From Shouchella tritolerans (GTDB lineage Bacteria > Bacillota > Bacilli > Bacillales > Bacillaceae_D), in the NCBI RefSeq assembly GCF_025770735.1, contig NZ_JAODPB010000001.1, forward strand, positions 620,001 to 684,000: a DNA stretch of 64,000 nt. The letters run 5' to 3'. Made by a program: the position numbers and the translations under genes. Position 1 is the first letter of the stretch. Each line of letters opens with the position of its first letter. Under the pieces are notes generated by a model. That model had not been told where the DNA came from, ran no database searches, and saw only the letters and a list, made by a program, of their open reading frames with translations. This document shows, one piece after another, positions 26,072-34,328 of this stretch.

Positions 26072-26969
26072 ATGATTCTTCCTTTCTGACCGAGAGTTTG
26101 TCTGATAGCAGTTTTTTGAAAGGCAAATTATTTGTAAAGCTAGCAAAAAAATGGGCTTCCTGGTAGTGCTTTAAAATGTTTTTGAAGGGAACGCCTTTTT
26201 TTTCTAAACAAAGACCTTTATAATAAAGAAATTGCCCGACATACGCCGTACAAGCATAATTCCTGGATAATTGCAGGCCTTGTCCTATATCTTTTAAAGC
26301 AGCATCATAGTGATGGTAGTTCAGTTCAATGATTGCTTTTTGGTACAAAATATAGATTTTTAAGTTTTTTTTGTGCAAATAGGTGTTCTTTCCTTTAATT
26401 CCTTCAACGGATGCAAGGCTTTTTTGTAAGTAGTCTAACGTTTCGCTATATGAATATTTTTTCATGTGGGAATGGATAATGCCTAAATATAAATGGAACT
26501 TTGTTTGAATAGACTGTTCAAATGGCAAACAGCCAGCCATGCATTTTAATTTCTTTAATGTGGTCTTAGCATCCTTTTTCTTGCATTGGAATTCAGAGAA
26601 TAGATGATGGATCCTTATATAATCCTTAAACCAATTAGGGAATTCCACCGCCTCGCCACAGTCAATTAATTGTGCAGTTAGCCTGTTCAGTTCCTCGTAC
26701 TCTTCATTTAACGAGAGTTGCTCAATCATTTCATAAGTGGTTTCGATGTATTCACTATTGTAGCACGTGGTGAGCGTTAAAAAATGGTCGACAGGCACCC
26801 CTAGCTTAGAAGCAATGGCTTCAAGCACGTGTAAGTTTGGGACGTACTTTCCATTTTCAATTTTGCTTATTGCCGATTGGCTGACAACGCTAGAGCTAAT
26901 ATTTTCTTGCGACATGCCAAGTTTCTTTCTTAAGTTCCGGATCTCCATGCCAATTCGATTATCCATCAT
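26055..26969 (-). CDS. Rgg/MutR-PlcR-type regulator (HTH plus TPR-like repeats)
   Basis: About 304 residues. An XRE helix-turn-helix at the N-terminus (IRNLRKKLGMSQENISSSVVSQSAISKIENGKYVP is the diagnostic stretch, here read in parts) is followed by about 230 residues of helical TPR-like repeats. This is the RRNPP layout, whose members bind short peptide pheromones. SD AAGGAAG is 6 nt before ATG 26967-26969; the next codon is also ATG. Mutacin clusters, a close relative of this lantibiotic, carry an Rgg regulator (MutR) beside the structural gene, so a role in clausin control is likely. It is divergent from lanA and translationally coupled to the exporter. Confidence 0.85.
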   Translation of the reverse strand: MMDNRIGMEIRNLRKKLGMSQENISSSVVSQSAISKIENGKYVPNLHVLEAIASKLGVPVDHFLTLTTCYNSEYIETTYEMIEQLSLNEEYEELNRLTAQLIDCGEAVEFPNWFKDYIRIHHLFSEFQCKKKDAKTTLKKLKCMAGCLPFEQSIQTKFHLYLGIIHSHMKKYSYSETLDYLQKSLASVEGIKGKNTYLHKKNLKIYILYQKAIIELNYHHYDAALKDIGQGLQLSRNYACTAYVGQFLYYKGLCLEKKGVPFKNILKHYQEAHFFASFTNNLPFKKLLSDKLSVRKEESYGFYN

Positions 26970-27312
26970 ATGCATCTTCCTTATCATAACCTGTATTAGT
27001 TGGTTTTTTTAAGTGAGGATGTTATCGAAAGATTATCAGGCATTTATCAGAAATATATCAGATTAACCAAATCTCAACATTTATTTTCCAAAAAAATGGG
27101 GTCTATAGTAATGACATTTTCAAAAAACAAACAAAGTTATTCTAATTGTCATAATTTATAAGAGATACTGTCAAAAAACAAGCTCAACCTTGGCATTGTT
27201 CATTTTAAGCGAATTAATGACTGAAAACGATGTTTCCATTTTGCTAAAATGTTTTTTACAGTTAATTTGCGCCGGGGTTTCCCTGGCAAAAAAAATAGGG
27301 GAGGAATATCAA
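26970..27312. promoter_or_regulatory. Divergent control region between the Rgg-type regulator and lanA
   Basis: 343 nt of AT-rich DNA with no supported gene. Visible elements: TCAAAAAACAA twice, at 27120-27130 and 27171-27181, 51 nt apart (about five helical turns); a possible -10 TAAAAT at 27245-27250 with CTGAAA at 27221-27226 as a weak -35 (18-nt spacer); an inverted repeat TCATT...AATGA around 27210-27230. These are candidate sites for LanR and/or the Rgg-type regulator. None matches a motif I can name with certainty. Confidence 0.5.
27271..27287 (+). other. Hairpin in the lanA leader RNA
   Basis: GCCGGGG-TTT-CCCTGGC forms a 7-bp stem (one G-U) a few bases upstream of an A-run and the lanA SD (AGGGGAGG, 27297-27304). 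It is not followed by T's, so it is not a terminator on this strand. A stabilising 5' structure for the abundant lanA message is possible. Confidence 0.45.
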
Positions 27313-27447
27313 ATGGAAAAAGCATTTGACTTGGATTTGGAAGTAGTACACACGAAAGCGAAGGATGTAGAACCAGATTTCACAAGCGTTAGTTTCTGTA
27401 CTCCTGGTTGCGGGGAAACAGGTAGCTTTAATAGCTTCTGCTGCTAA
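27313..27447 (+). CDS. lanA: Clausin-type class I lantibiotic precursor (LanA)
   Basis: 44 residues: leader 1-22 with the class I FNLD-like box (FDLDL, residues 5-9), ending DVEPD, and a 22-residue core starting FTSVSFCTPGC and ending NSFCC. The core aligns with gallidermin, epidermin and mutacin 1140 and matches clausin from B. clausii as I recall it. By analogy: rings S3-C7, T8-C11 (lipid II-binding A/B rings), S16-C21, and S19-C22 as AviCys; T2, S5 and T14 probably dehydrated without ring closure. The core has no Lys or Arg, unlike gallidermin. SD AGGGGAGG is 8 nt before ATG. It targets Gram-positive cell-wall synthesis by binding lipid II. Confidence 0.97.
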   Translation: MEKAFDLDLEVVHTKAKDVEPDFTSVSFCTPGCGETGSFNSFCC

Positions 27448-27474
27448 GAAAAAAGGCTTTTGATCATTTACATG

Positions 27475-27552
27475 GGATTGCCCCTCAAAAATCTTGTATT
27501 TTTCTAAAATACAGATTTATAAAATTGAGCAAGGGCAATCCTGTTTGTTTTT
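27475..27552 (+). terminator. Long stem-loop attenuator between lanA and lanB
   Basis: GGATTGCCC (27475-27483) pairs with GGGCAATCC (27533-27541); inside it CTCAA pairs with TTGAG, and an inner AAATCTTGTATTTT arm pairs with AAAATACAGATTT with one bulged T. A T-rich run follows (27542-27552). It is a nearly continuous long hairpin. In nis, epi and similar operons such structures let most transcripts stop after lanA and some read through to lanB, or protect the lanA message after processing. Confidence 0.9.
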
Positions 27553-27576
27553 CATTTGAAAGGGGAGTTCATGGCG

Positions 27577-30500
27577 ATGAGAAAAAGCGAACAATTATTA
27601 TATGAGCCTGTAGACACAATCATGTTGAGAGCACCGATTTTGTCATTATCGCATGACCATCAAAACGCGTCAAAAGACGATATTATCCCCATTTTGAAAG
27701 AATACATAGAACGGCCTGAAATAAAAGAGGCACTAGCAGTCGCCAGCCCTAATTTATTTCAGTCTTTAGAGAAAATTCATGGCGATCCCCGTTCCAAAAA
27801 AACGAGGAACGCTGTTTCCAGCTTGTTAAAGTTTTTAATAAGGATGTCTAGCCGTCCAACTCCTTTTGGTTTGTTTTCAGGCATAGCTATAGGCGAACTT
27901 GGCGATAAGACAGTGGGATCTTTATCTGACACGAAGCAACACCAAAAGAGAGCGCGTCCAGATATGGAGTGGTTGCTTGGTGTAGTTAGCAAAATAGAAA
28001 AAAACCAAACGATCGCTAGAAAGCTTAATGTTTTTTTTAATGATGCTGTGTATGAGACGGACGATCGAGTCTACCTTCATTATTTTTCTAACTGTGGGCA
28101 GTTAAGAAGCAGTGTAAATCAAGAGCGCAAAGACAATATTTCCATCAGAAAAACGGTGGTGGTAGAGTTTGTCCAATCAGTAGCGAAAAAACCGATTTCA
28201 ATTTCTGAATTAATGAACCAGCTTCAATTAACATATACGAGCGCCTCTATAGACGAAATTGAATCGTTTGTTTGGAATTTATTCCAACAAGAATTTCTTA
28301 TCAGTGAATTAAGGCCGCCAATCGTTAACTGCGCGCCTTTATCCTATATCATACAGATCCTTGAGTCCATCCCCGAAGCGAAGGGAATAGGGGCGATGTT
28401 AAAAGGAATTGAAGGCGATATAGAAACGTATAACCAATTGCCTATCGGACAGGGATTGGATTTCTTTCAAGCGCTAACGGCTAAAATGCAAGACATTCAT
28501 CCTAGCAAACAGCCGTTGCAAGTGGACCTGAGCTTAACATGTACAGAAAAGGTTAAGATAAATCGTTCAATTGGCGAACAAGCGGCCAATGCGGCAGAGT
28601 GGCTGTGGAGGCTTTCAAAAAATGAGACTGGAATCGCCCATTTACGGGAATACCATGTTGAATTTCTTGAGAAATATGGGATAAATCGAGAAATTCCTCT
28701 GCTAGACTTGTTAAGCGATGAGAAAGGTTTAGGGGCACCGCCAACCTATAAATACCCACCTTCAGCAAAAAGTGTTAAACCGCCTCAAACGAAGAGCACT
28801 CATCGTTTGTTAATGGAAAAATACATCCAGTGTTTAAGGGAGAATGCGAAGGAAATATCATTGACCGCCTCTGACCTGCAAAAGCTAATGGATAACGACA
28901 CAGATGACGTTTTTGCTCCGAATTCAGGGGAATTATTTGTTGAAGTGCTTGCTTCATCAGCAGAGGAAATTGATAAAGGCAACTATCAGTTGGCAATAGG
29001 AACCAATGTCGGTTCCCAAGAGCTAGGCCAAACATTCGGCCGTTTCTCGGACATGATCGCTATCGAAGAGAATAGGCACTTGATGGAAGAACAAAAGAAA
29101 ATAGAAGAAACGTTTACGGATGTTGAAACCGAATACGTAGAGTTGAGTTTTCTGCCCCAAAGTGGCCGTGCAAGCAACGTATCCATTACGCAATCCACAC
29201 GGGATTTACATACAACCATTGCCACCAATGCAAACGGCCAAAACAAAAAGCTGTTGTTAGAAGATATATTAGTTGGGGCGACACTTGGGAGGTTCTATTT
29301 AAAATCGAAGAAATCAAATAAACGTCTCGTATTTACATCAAATAACATGTTTAATTACGAGAATGCACCAAATTGTTTCCGGTTTTTAAGGGAGGTTTCT
29401 TTAGAAGATGGAAAGGCGATTCAAGGGTTGAATTTGGGAAGCCTTAGAGAGTTTGCTTTTATTCCTAGAATTACGTCTGGAAAAGTCATTCTTTCGCCGG
29501 CAATTTGGAAATTAAACGATCAAATGGAAGAACTGTCTGATTTCTCTGCGCCACTTGATCAATGGATTGAGCGATTTTCAACATGGATGAAAAAAATGCA
29601 GGTACCAGAACGGGTCTTTATGGCTTATGGGGATAACCGATTGTACATCCACTTAAAAAACGACAACCATTTGCAAGAATTAAGGTCGGAACTAAGGCGC
29701 AGAGGAAGGGTGCAGTTACAAGAAATGATCGGCGATTATGGGGAGAAGCAGTGGGTAAAAAGCCCTTTAGGCAGACATAACGCCGAATTAATTGTTCCAT
29801 TCAAGAAAAGGCCTCATGTGCCAGCAAAACCGACGGTGATGATTAAGCCAGTTGCAGAAGTGCCAATTGAATGCAGAGAAAAAGAACCTGGGACAGACTG
29901 GCTCTATTTTAAGCTTTATGGGCCTGTCCACAAGCAGCAAAAACTGATTTCTACACAAATTCGAACGCTTGTAGCCGAGTTAGAGAACCACAAACTCATA
30001 AATAGCTGGTTCTTTATTCGCTATTATGACAATGAGCCCCATTTGCGGCTAAGGTTTCACGGAGATCCGAAAGCTTTGTTGGCTGGCGCACTGCCGATAT
30101 TTCAAAAATGGTATGCAGCCCAGCGTCTTGCGGGGAACATTAAAAAAGTTGTGATTGAGCCGTATGAACGGGAAATTGAACGATACGGCGGCCTTTCGCT
30201 CATGCCTCTAATGGAGCGATACTTTGAAAAAGATAGTTTGTTGACATCCGATTTGCTTGGTTTAAGTAGTAAGCAAGCATTCAAAGAACCGCTAGAATTA
30301 GTCGCGTCTATGTATGTTGTTTACTTTTTAACGGAATACGGTTGGCACCATGAAAGGCAATTGGAGTGGATTTCCAAGTGGAGCGAAGATCCAGCTTACT
30401 CCAAAGAGTTTAGGCCTTATCGGAACGATGTGCTTAAATGGCTAGACCAAGAAGAAAACTGGAAGGCTCTAAAGGAGCAGAAAGGCTTTCTCTTTAAGCT

Positions 30501-30726
30501 GTTTTCCAAAAACGAAGCAATCATACACGAGCTTTCCCATAATATGGACAAGACGCCGATGACAAATACAGAGGAAAGAGTTGTCGGGAGCTTGATCCAT
30601 ATGCATTGCAACCGGTTGCTCGGCACAGACCGTGATAGGGAGAAAAAAGCAATGGCGTTTGTGCGTCAAATTATTGAAAGCCAAAAGCATTGGAACAAAA
30701 CGAAAGGACAACCATTAAACGTATGA
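27577..30726 (+). CDS. lanB: Lantibiotic dehydratase LanB
   Basis: About 1049 residues (ATG 27577 has GGGGAG 9 nt upstream; ATG 27571, two codons earlier, is also possible). Two-part class I dehydratase: an N-terminal glutamylation domain of about 700 residues with the conserved SSRPTPFGLFSG block near residue 95, and a C-terminal glutamate-elimination domain of about 280 residues (from GTDWLYFKLYGP to the end, with FFIRYYDNEPHLRLRF). It uses glutamyl-tRNA to activate Ser/Thr of the core peptide and eliminates glutamate to give Dha/Dhb. Full length, no disruption. The only upstream gene in its operon is lanA; lanC follows after 11 nt. Confidence 0.96.
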   Translation: MRKSEQLLYEPVDTIMLRAPILSLSHDHQNASKDDIIPILKEYIERPEIKEALAVASPNLFQSLEKIHGDPRSKKTRNAVSSLLKFLIRMSSRPTPFGLFSGIAIGELGDKTVGSLSDTKQHQKRARPDMEWLLGVVSKIEKNQTIARKLNVFFNDAVYETDDRVYLHYFSNCGQLRSSVNQERKDNISIRKTVVVEFVQSVAKKPISISELMNQLQLTYTSASIDEIESFVWNLFQQEFLISELRPPIVNCAPLSYIIQILESIPEAKGIGAMLKGIEGDIETYNQLPIGQGLDFFQALTAKMQDIHPSKQPLQVDLSLTCTEKVKINRSIGEQAANAAEWLWRLSKNETGIAHLREYHVEFLEKYGINREIPLLDLLSDEKGLGAPPTYKYPPSAKSVKPPQTKSTHRLLMEKYIQCLRENAKEISLTASDLQKLMDNDTDDVFAPNSGELFVEVLASSAEEIDKGNYQLAIGTNVGSQELGQTFGRFSDMIAIEENRHLMEEQKKIEETFTDVETEYVELSFLPQSGRASNVSITQSTRDLHTTIATNANGQNKKLLLEDILVGATLGRFYLKSKKSNKRLVFTSNNMFNYENAPNCFRFLREVSLEDGKAIQGLNLGSLREFAFIPRITSGKVILSPAIWKLNDQMEELSDFSAPLDQWIERFSTWMKKMQVPERVFMAYGDNRLYIHLKNDNHLQELRSELRRRGRVQLQEMIGDYGEKQWVKSPLGRHNAELIVPFKKRPHVPAKPTVMIKPVAEVPIECREKEPGTDWLYFKLYGPVHKQQKLISTQIRTLVAELENHKLINSWFFIRYYDNEPHLRLRFHGDPKALLAGALPIFQKWYAAQRLAGNIKKVVIEPYEREIERYGGLSLMPLMERYFEKDSLLTSDLLGLSSKQAFKEPLELVASMYVVYFLTEYGWHHERQLEWISKWSEDPAYSKEFRPYRNDVLKWLDQEENWKALKEQKGFLFKLFSKNEAIIHELSHNMDKTPMTNTEERVVGSLIHMHCNRLLGTDRDREKKAMAFVRQIIESQKHWNKTKGQPLNV

Positions 30727-30737
30727 GGTGATCCACC

Positions 30738-32075
30738 GTGATAGAGAAGGTAGTTGATGACCAAGAAACCAAACGTATGATTGCCCATTTGACCGAGAAA
30801 CTAAGCGACCCACAACAAGTGGAAGAGGTTGTAATGGATAAGCACAATGTCACTACGATTAGCAAAGTAAATCCGTGGGACCCTGTTTCTTTATCCCATG
30901 GTTTTGCAGGGACGATTTTATTTTTCTCTGAATTGCATAAATTGTATCCCGAGGAAAAGTGGGATCATGTGGCCCATAACCATATTGTCTACGCTAGCAA
31001 CTATCTAAAAAATGGGGTCCATTCTATCTCTTTATTTGGAGGAATTACAGGCTTTGCTTTTGCCGTGTTCAATGCCTCCGAAAATGGTACAAGGTACCAG
31101 AATTTATTAGTAAAACTGGATGAAGTGATTCGTAGAGAAGCAGAGGCTGAGATCGAAGAAGAAAAACAGAGGAATTGTGTCGGGGCTCTGCCAACTTTTT
31201 ATGATGTGATCCAGGGGTATGCTGGAATTGGAAGGTATCTGCTTGAAAGGAGGAAAGATACGCCATCTTTTAACGGCTTAATTGAAGCGATTTTGCAACA
31301 GTTTGTTGAAATGGCTGCCACCATAACATGGGAAGAGCATGAGATTCCAGGCTGGTATGTTACGCAAGACAATCAATTTTTAGAGAAGGATAAAAAGATT
31401 TATCCATTTGGCAACTTCAATTTGGGCCTTGCCCATGGCATCCCAGGGCCGTTAAGTTTTTTATCTTTATGCCTACTAAAAGGAATAGAGATCCCAGGAC
31501 AAAGGCAAGCAATAACGACGATTGGCAATTGGCTCGTCCGTCATGCTAAAAGCAATTCAACTGGCGCCCCAGTTTGGGCTCACCGCATAGGCGTCAAAGA
31601 AGCCATAGCCAACAACTATACCGTCACAGATGAACGGGAAGGCTGGTGTTATGGCAATCCTGGTGTTGCCCGGTCGCTCTATTTAGCAGGAAAAGCGCTG
31701 AACCATCAGCCCTATCAAGACATGGCGGTTAAATGTTTCCTTGGCATTAAGGAAAAAACATTAGAAGAACTAGACTTGCAAAGTGCGACGTTTTGCCACG
31801 GAAAGAGTGGTTTGTTGCAAATCATGGTGCGGATGAAAAACGACCTTAACATCAATGACTTTGACAAGCTCATCATTCAATTGGAAAACGGGATTAAGGG
31901 ACAGTATAAGGATCAGCATCCGTTGGGATTTAAAGATTTTGAAATCGGAAGCCGAACAAACGAGTTAGATAAAGCGGGCTTATTGGAAGGGGCAGCTGGC
32001 GTTGGATTGGCCTTATTGTCGATGGTCCGTGACGACAGTGATTTCTTCTGGGATAAAGCGTTTTTAATCAGTTAG
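30738..32075 (+). CDS. lanC: Lanthionine cyclase LanC
   Basis: 445 residues, GTG start with GAGGTG 7 nt upstream. LanC barrel with zinc ligands visible: Cys304 in WCYGNPG, Cys353 and His354 in FCHGKSG. LSHGFAGTILFF near the start and LAHGIPGPLSFLS are conserved LanC repeats. It adds cysteine thiols to Dha/Dhb to close the (methyl)lanthionine rings on the LanB-treated precursor, usually in a membrane-associated complex with LanB and the exporter. lanD starts 10 nt downstream. Confidence 0.96.
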   Translation: MIEKVVDDQETKRMIAHLTEKLSDPQQVEEVVMDKHNVTTISKVNPWDPVSLSHGFAGTILFFSELHKLYPEEKWDHVAHNHIVYASNYLKNGVHSISLFGGITGFAFAVFNASENGTRYQNLLVKLDEVIRREAEAEIEEEKQRNCVGALPTFYDVIQGYAGIGRYLLERRKDTPSFNGLIEAILQQFVEMAATITWEEHEIPGWYVTQDNQFLEKDKKIYPFGNFNLGLAHGIPGPLSFLSLCLLKGIEIPGQRQAITTIGNWLVRHAKSNSTGAPVWAHRIGVKEAIANNYTVTDEREGWCYGNPGVARSLYLAGKALNHQPYQDMAVKCFLGIKEKTLEELDLQSATFCHGKSGLLQIMVRMKNDLNINDFDKLIIQLENGIKGQYKDQHPLGFKDFEIGSRTNELDKAGLLEGAAGVGLALLSMVRDDSDFFWDKAFLIS

Positions 32076-32085
32076 GGGTGAGGAT

Positions 32086-32658
32086 GTGCCGGAAAAGGAA
32101 GAAAAAAACATACTAGTCGGGATTTCTGGATCGATCTCTGTCATAAACATGCCCTCCTATTTAGCCTTTTTTAAACATACGTATGGCCATGTCAAGGTCA
32201 TCATCACAGAGCAAGCCAATAAGTTGTTCCCGGCTTCTTCCTTGTCGTTGTTTTGTGATGACATTTTCCAGGATCACAATGAAACCATAGATCCAAACAA
32301 GTCGAGCCATGTCGGGTTAGCTAGGTGGGCAGATCTATTTATTGTCCTTCCTGCTACGGCAAATAAAATTGGCCAAGTTGCTAATGGCTTAGGCATGGAT
32401 CTGCTGTCATCAACCATATTAGCTTCTACGAAGCCTGTACTTTTTTGCCCAAACATGAATGAGGCGATGTGGAACAATTTCTTTGTAAAAAGAAACATGG
32501 CATTACTTGAAGAGGGAGGACATATGATCATTCCTCCAGTGGAGAAAGAAGCATATGAAGTGGCTTCAGGAAGCATTCGTAAAAACTTCATTATTCCAGA
32601 TATGTATACCATCGCTCAAGAAATGGATAAAGCTATGGCTGTAAAAGAAAAAAGCTAG
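32086..32658 (+). CDS. lanD: Cysteine decarboxylase LanD (HFCD flavoprotein)
   Basis: 190 residues, GTG start after GGGGTGAGG. Flavodoxin-like HFCD family, as EpiD: LVGISGSISVINMPSYL, the active-site His75 in SSHVGLARWADL, the FMN-site PATANKIGQVANG, and the substrate-clamp motif PNMNEAMW (122-129). It oxidatively decarboxylates the C-terminal cysteine of the precursor, and the product cyclises to S-aminovinyl-cysteine. The FCC end of the lanA product fits this. The coenzyme-biosynthesis relatives (Dfp/CoaC) share the fold, but position after lanC settles the role. Confidence 0.96.
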   Translation: MPEKEEKNILVGISGSISVINMPSYLAFFKHTYGHVKVIITEQANKLFPASSLSLFCDDIFQDHNETIDPNKSSHVGLARWADLFIVLPATANKIGQVANGLGMDLLSSTILASTKPVLFCPNMNEAMWNNFFVKRNMALLEEGGHMIIPPVEKEAYEVASGSIRKNFIIPDMYTIAQEMDKAMAVKEKS

Positions 32659-32686
32659 GACGCAGTACGGAGCGTCCGGCTTTTTT
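32651..32686 (+). terminator. Terminator after lanD
   Basis: Stem AAAGC-TA-GGACGC / GCGTCC-G-GCTTT followed by a T-run. The lanD stop codon lies inside the 5' arm. It separates the biosynthesis genes from the immunity transporter genes, which therefore may have their own promoter in the 84-nt gap to lanF. Confidence 0.85.
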
Positions 32687-32769
32687 GTGTTTTGGCGAAT
32701 GGTTAAATTTTTGATTTTTTTCTGACAGGGAAAAGGAATAATCAGTTTTAGAATAAGGAGTGATAGCCA

Positions 32770-33492
32770 ATGGAAAAGGTCATTGAGACAAAGAATTTAA
32801 CAAAGAAAGTAAAAGGAAAACCGTTAGTGGAAGAAATCAATCTTTCCATCGCAAAGGGGGAGATATGTGGTCTTATCGGTCCCAATGGCGCTGGGAAAAC
32901 AACAATTATGAAGCTGTTGACAGGATTGCTCATCCCTACAAGCGGAGAAGTGAAGCTCAATCAATTGGATGTGCATAAACAACGAAAGGAAGCGATGCGC
33001 TCCGTTGGTGCCATTATTGAATCGCCTATTTTCTTTGAGTTCATGACGGGCCGCGGAATGCTCTTAAATCTTGCCCGGCTCCATGGCCTGAACAAACAGG
33101 AACGGCAAGAGAAAGTCGCAGAAGCATTGGCGATTGTTGGGTTAGGCGGCCGCGGCGATGAAAAAATACGTACGTATTCCTTAGGAATGAAGCAACGCTT
33201 AGGGATTGCCCAAGCGCTGTTAGGCAACCCAGAGATTGTCATATTGGATGAGCCTGCCAACGGCTTAGACCCGATGGGGATGAGGGAATTGAGGGAATTG
33301 ATCTTGCAATTAAATAAGGAAAGAAATATTACGTTCTTACTATCAAGCCACTTGCTCGACGAACTCCAAAAGATATGCAGCACGCTCATTATTATCAAGC
33401 AGGGAAATGTCCTTTTTTATGGAAAACAAGAAGAGATTTATAACAAGGCAGAGAATAATTTAGAAGAGATTTTTATTGGGATGATGTCATAA
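32770..33492 (+). CDS. lanF: Lantibiotic immunity ABC transporter ATPase LanF
   Basis: 240 residues. Walker A GPNGAGKT (37-44), signature YSLGMKQR, Walker B IVILDEPANGLDP, H-loop LLSSHLLDE. Where most ABC ATPases have the Q-loop glutamine this protein has AIIESP (Glu84), the E-loop described for lantibiotic immunity ATPases such as NisF and NukF. It works with the two permeases downstream to push the peptide off the producer membrane. SD AAGGAG. The last base of the stop is the first base of lanE. Confidence 0.93.
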   Translation: MEKVIETKNLTKKVKGKPLVEEINLSIAKGEICGLIGPNGAGKTTIMKLLTGLLIPTSGEVKLNQLDVHKQRKEAMRSVGAIIESPIFFEFMTGRGMLLNLARLHGLNKQERQEKVAEALAIVGLGGRGDEKIRTYSLGMKQRLGIAQALLGNPEIVILDEPANGLDPMGMRELRELILQLNKERNITFLLSSHLLDELQKICSTLIIIKQGNVLFYGKQEEIYNKAENNLEEIFIGMMS

Positions 33493-34316
33493 TGAGACAG
33501 CTAATCATTAGTGAATTCGAACGGTTATGGTCGAGATGGTCCATTCGGCTGCTCGTATTGACCTTGCCGGTATTAGTCATTGCTACTGGTGTTTATTTCC
33601 GAAACCATAATCGCAACATTTCAATAGATGCTGTTGATTACGCAACCGCCATAAATTTTCCTATTCTCAGCATATCAGAACATTTGTTTATCACGTTTAA
33701 CATTCTGCTCATTTTTATTTGTGCTTATGTGCTAACAGAGGAATATCAGCAAAAACAAATCAAATTAATTTTGCTTCGTGCTTATTCCATGAGCCAAATT
33801 TTTCTATCTAAATTCATTGTGATGGCCACTTCTTTATTCATCTGTTTCTTTCTTTATTATTTGGCTTCCTTCACCGTTGGGCAGATGATGTTTGAGACGC
33901 CAGAAAGGTCGATTCTTTTTGGTTCTGAAGCAGTCGTTACAAATGGTGAGATGGTTCTTTATGCATTCAACTATTATGGAATTGCTTTTCTTACTAGTCT
34001 TGCGGCACTCTCTTTATTTTGCTTTATTGCGATTGCAATGCCCTCTGTCAATGCTTTATTAGGTAGCGGCATTTGCATCCTCTTCTTTTCCATTGTCGGT
34101 CCACAGCTGTTAGAGCAATCGACCGCTTTTGCCGAAGGAAGCAATGTTTCTTATGTGGTATATGCATCCATAACAAAAATTCAATACACCGGTATCTCGT
34201 TATTGCTTTCAGGCGGGGCATTGAGCGGTTGGCTAATAGCAGTTATTTTGTTTTATTTGTTGGTCTTTCTTGTAGGAGCATATTTGATTTTTACTCGCCG
34301 AAATTATTATGCATAA
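33492..34316 (+). CDS. lanE: Lantibiotic immunity ABC transporter permease (LanE/LanG type)
   Basis: 274 residues with six hydrophobic segments: after MRQLIISEFERLWSRW at about 18-36, 60-82, 105-128, 160-180, 188-206 and 232-262. ABC2-type permease as in BcrB/NisE. Its N-terminus is paralogous to the next gene (ISEFERLW versus ASEFERLW). It overlaps lanF by 1 nt. Which of the two permeases corresponds to E and which to G is arbitrary here. Confidence 0.9.
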   Translation: MRQLIISEFERLWSRWSIRLLVLTLPVLVIATGVYFRNHNRNISIDAVDYATAINFPILSISEHLFITFNILLIFICAYVLTEEYQQKQIKLILLRAYSMSQIFLSKFIVMATSLFICFFLYYLASFTVGQMMFETPERSILFGSEAVVTNGEMVLYAFNYYGIAFLTSLAALSLFCFIAIAMPSVNALLGSGICILFFSIVGPQLLEQSTAFAEGSNVSYVVYASITKIQYTGISLLLSGGALSGWLIAVILFYLLVFLVGAYLIFTRRNYYA

Positions 34317-34328
34317 AGGAGCCGTATG

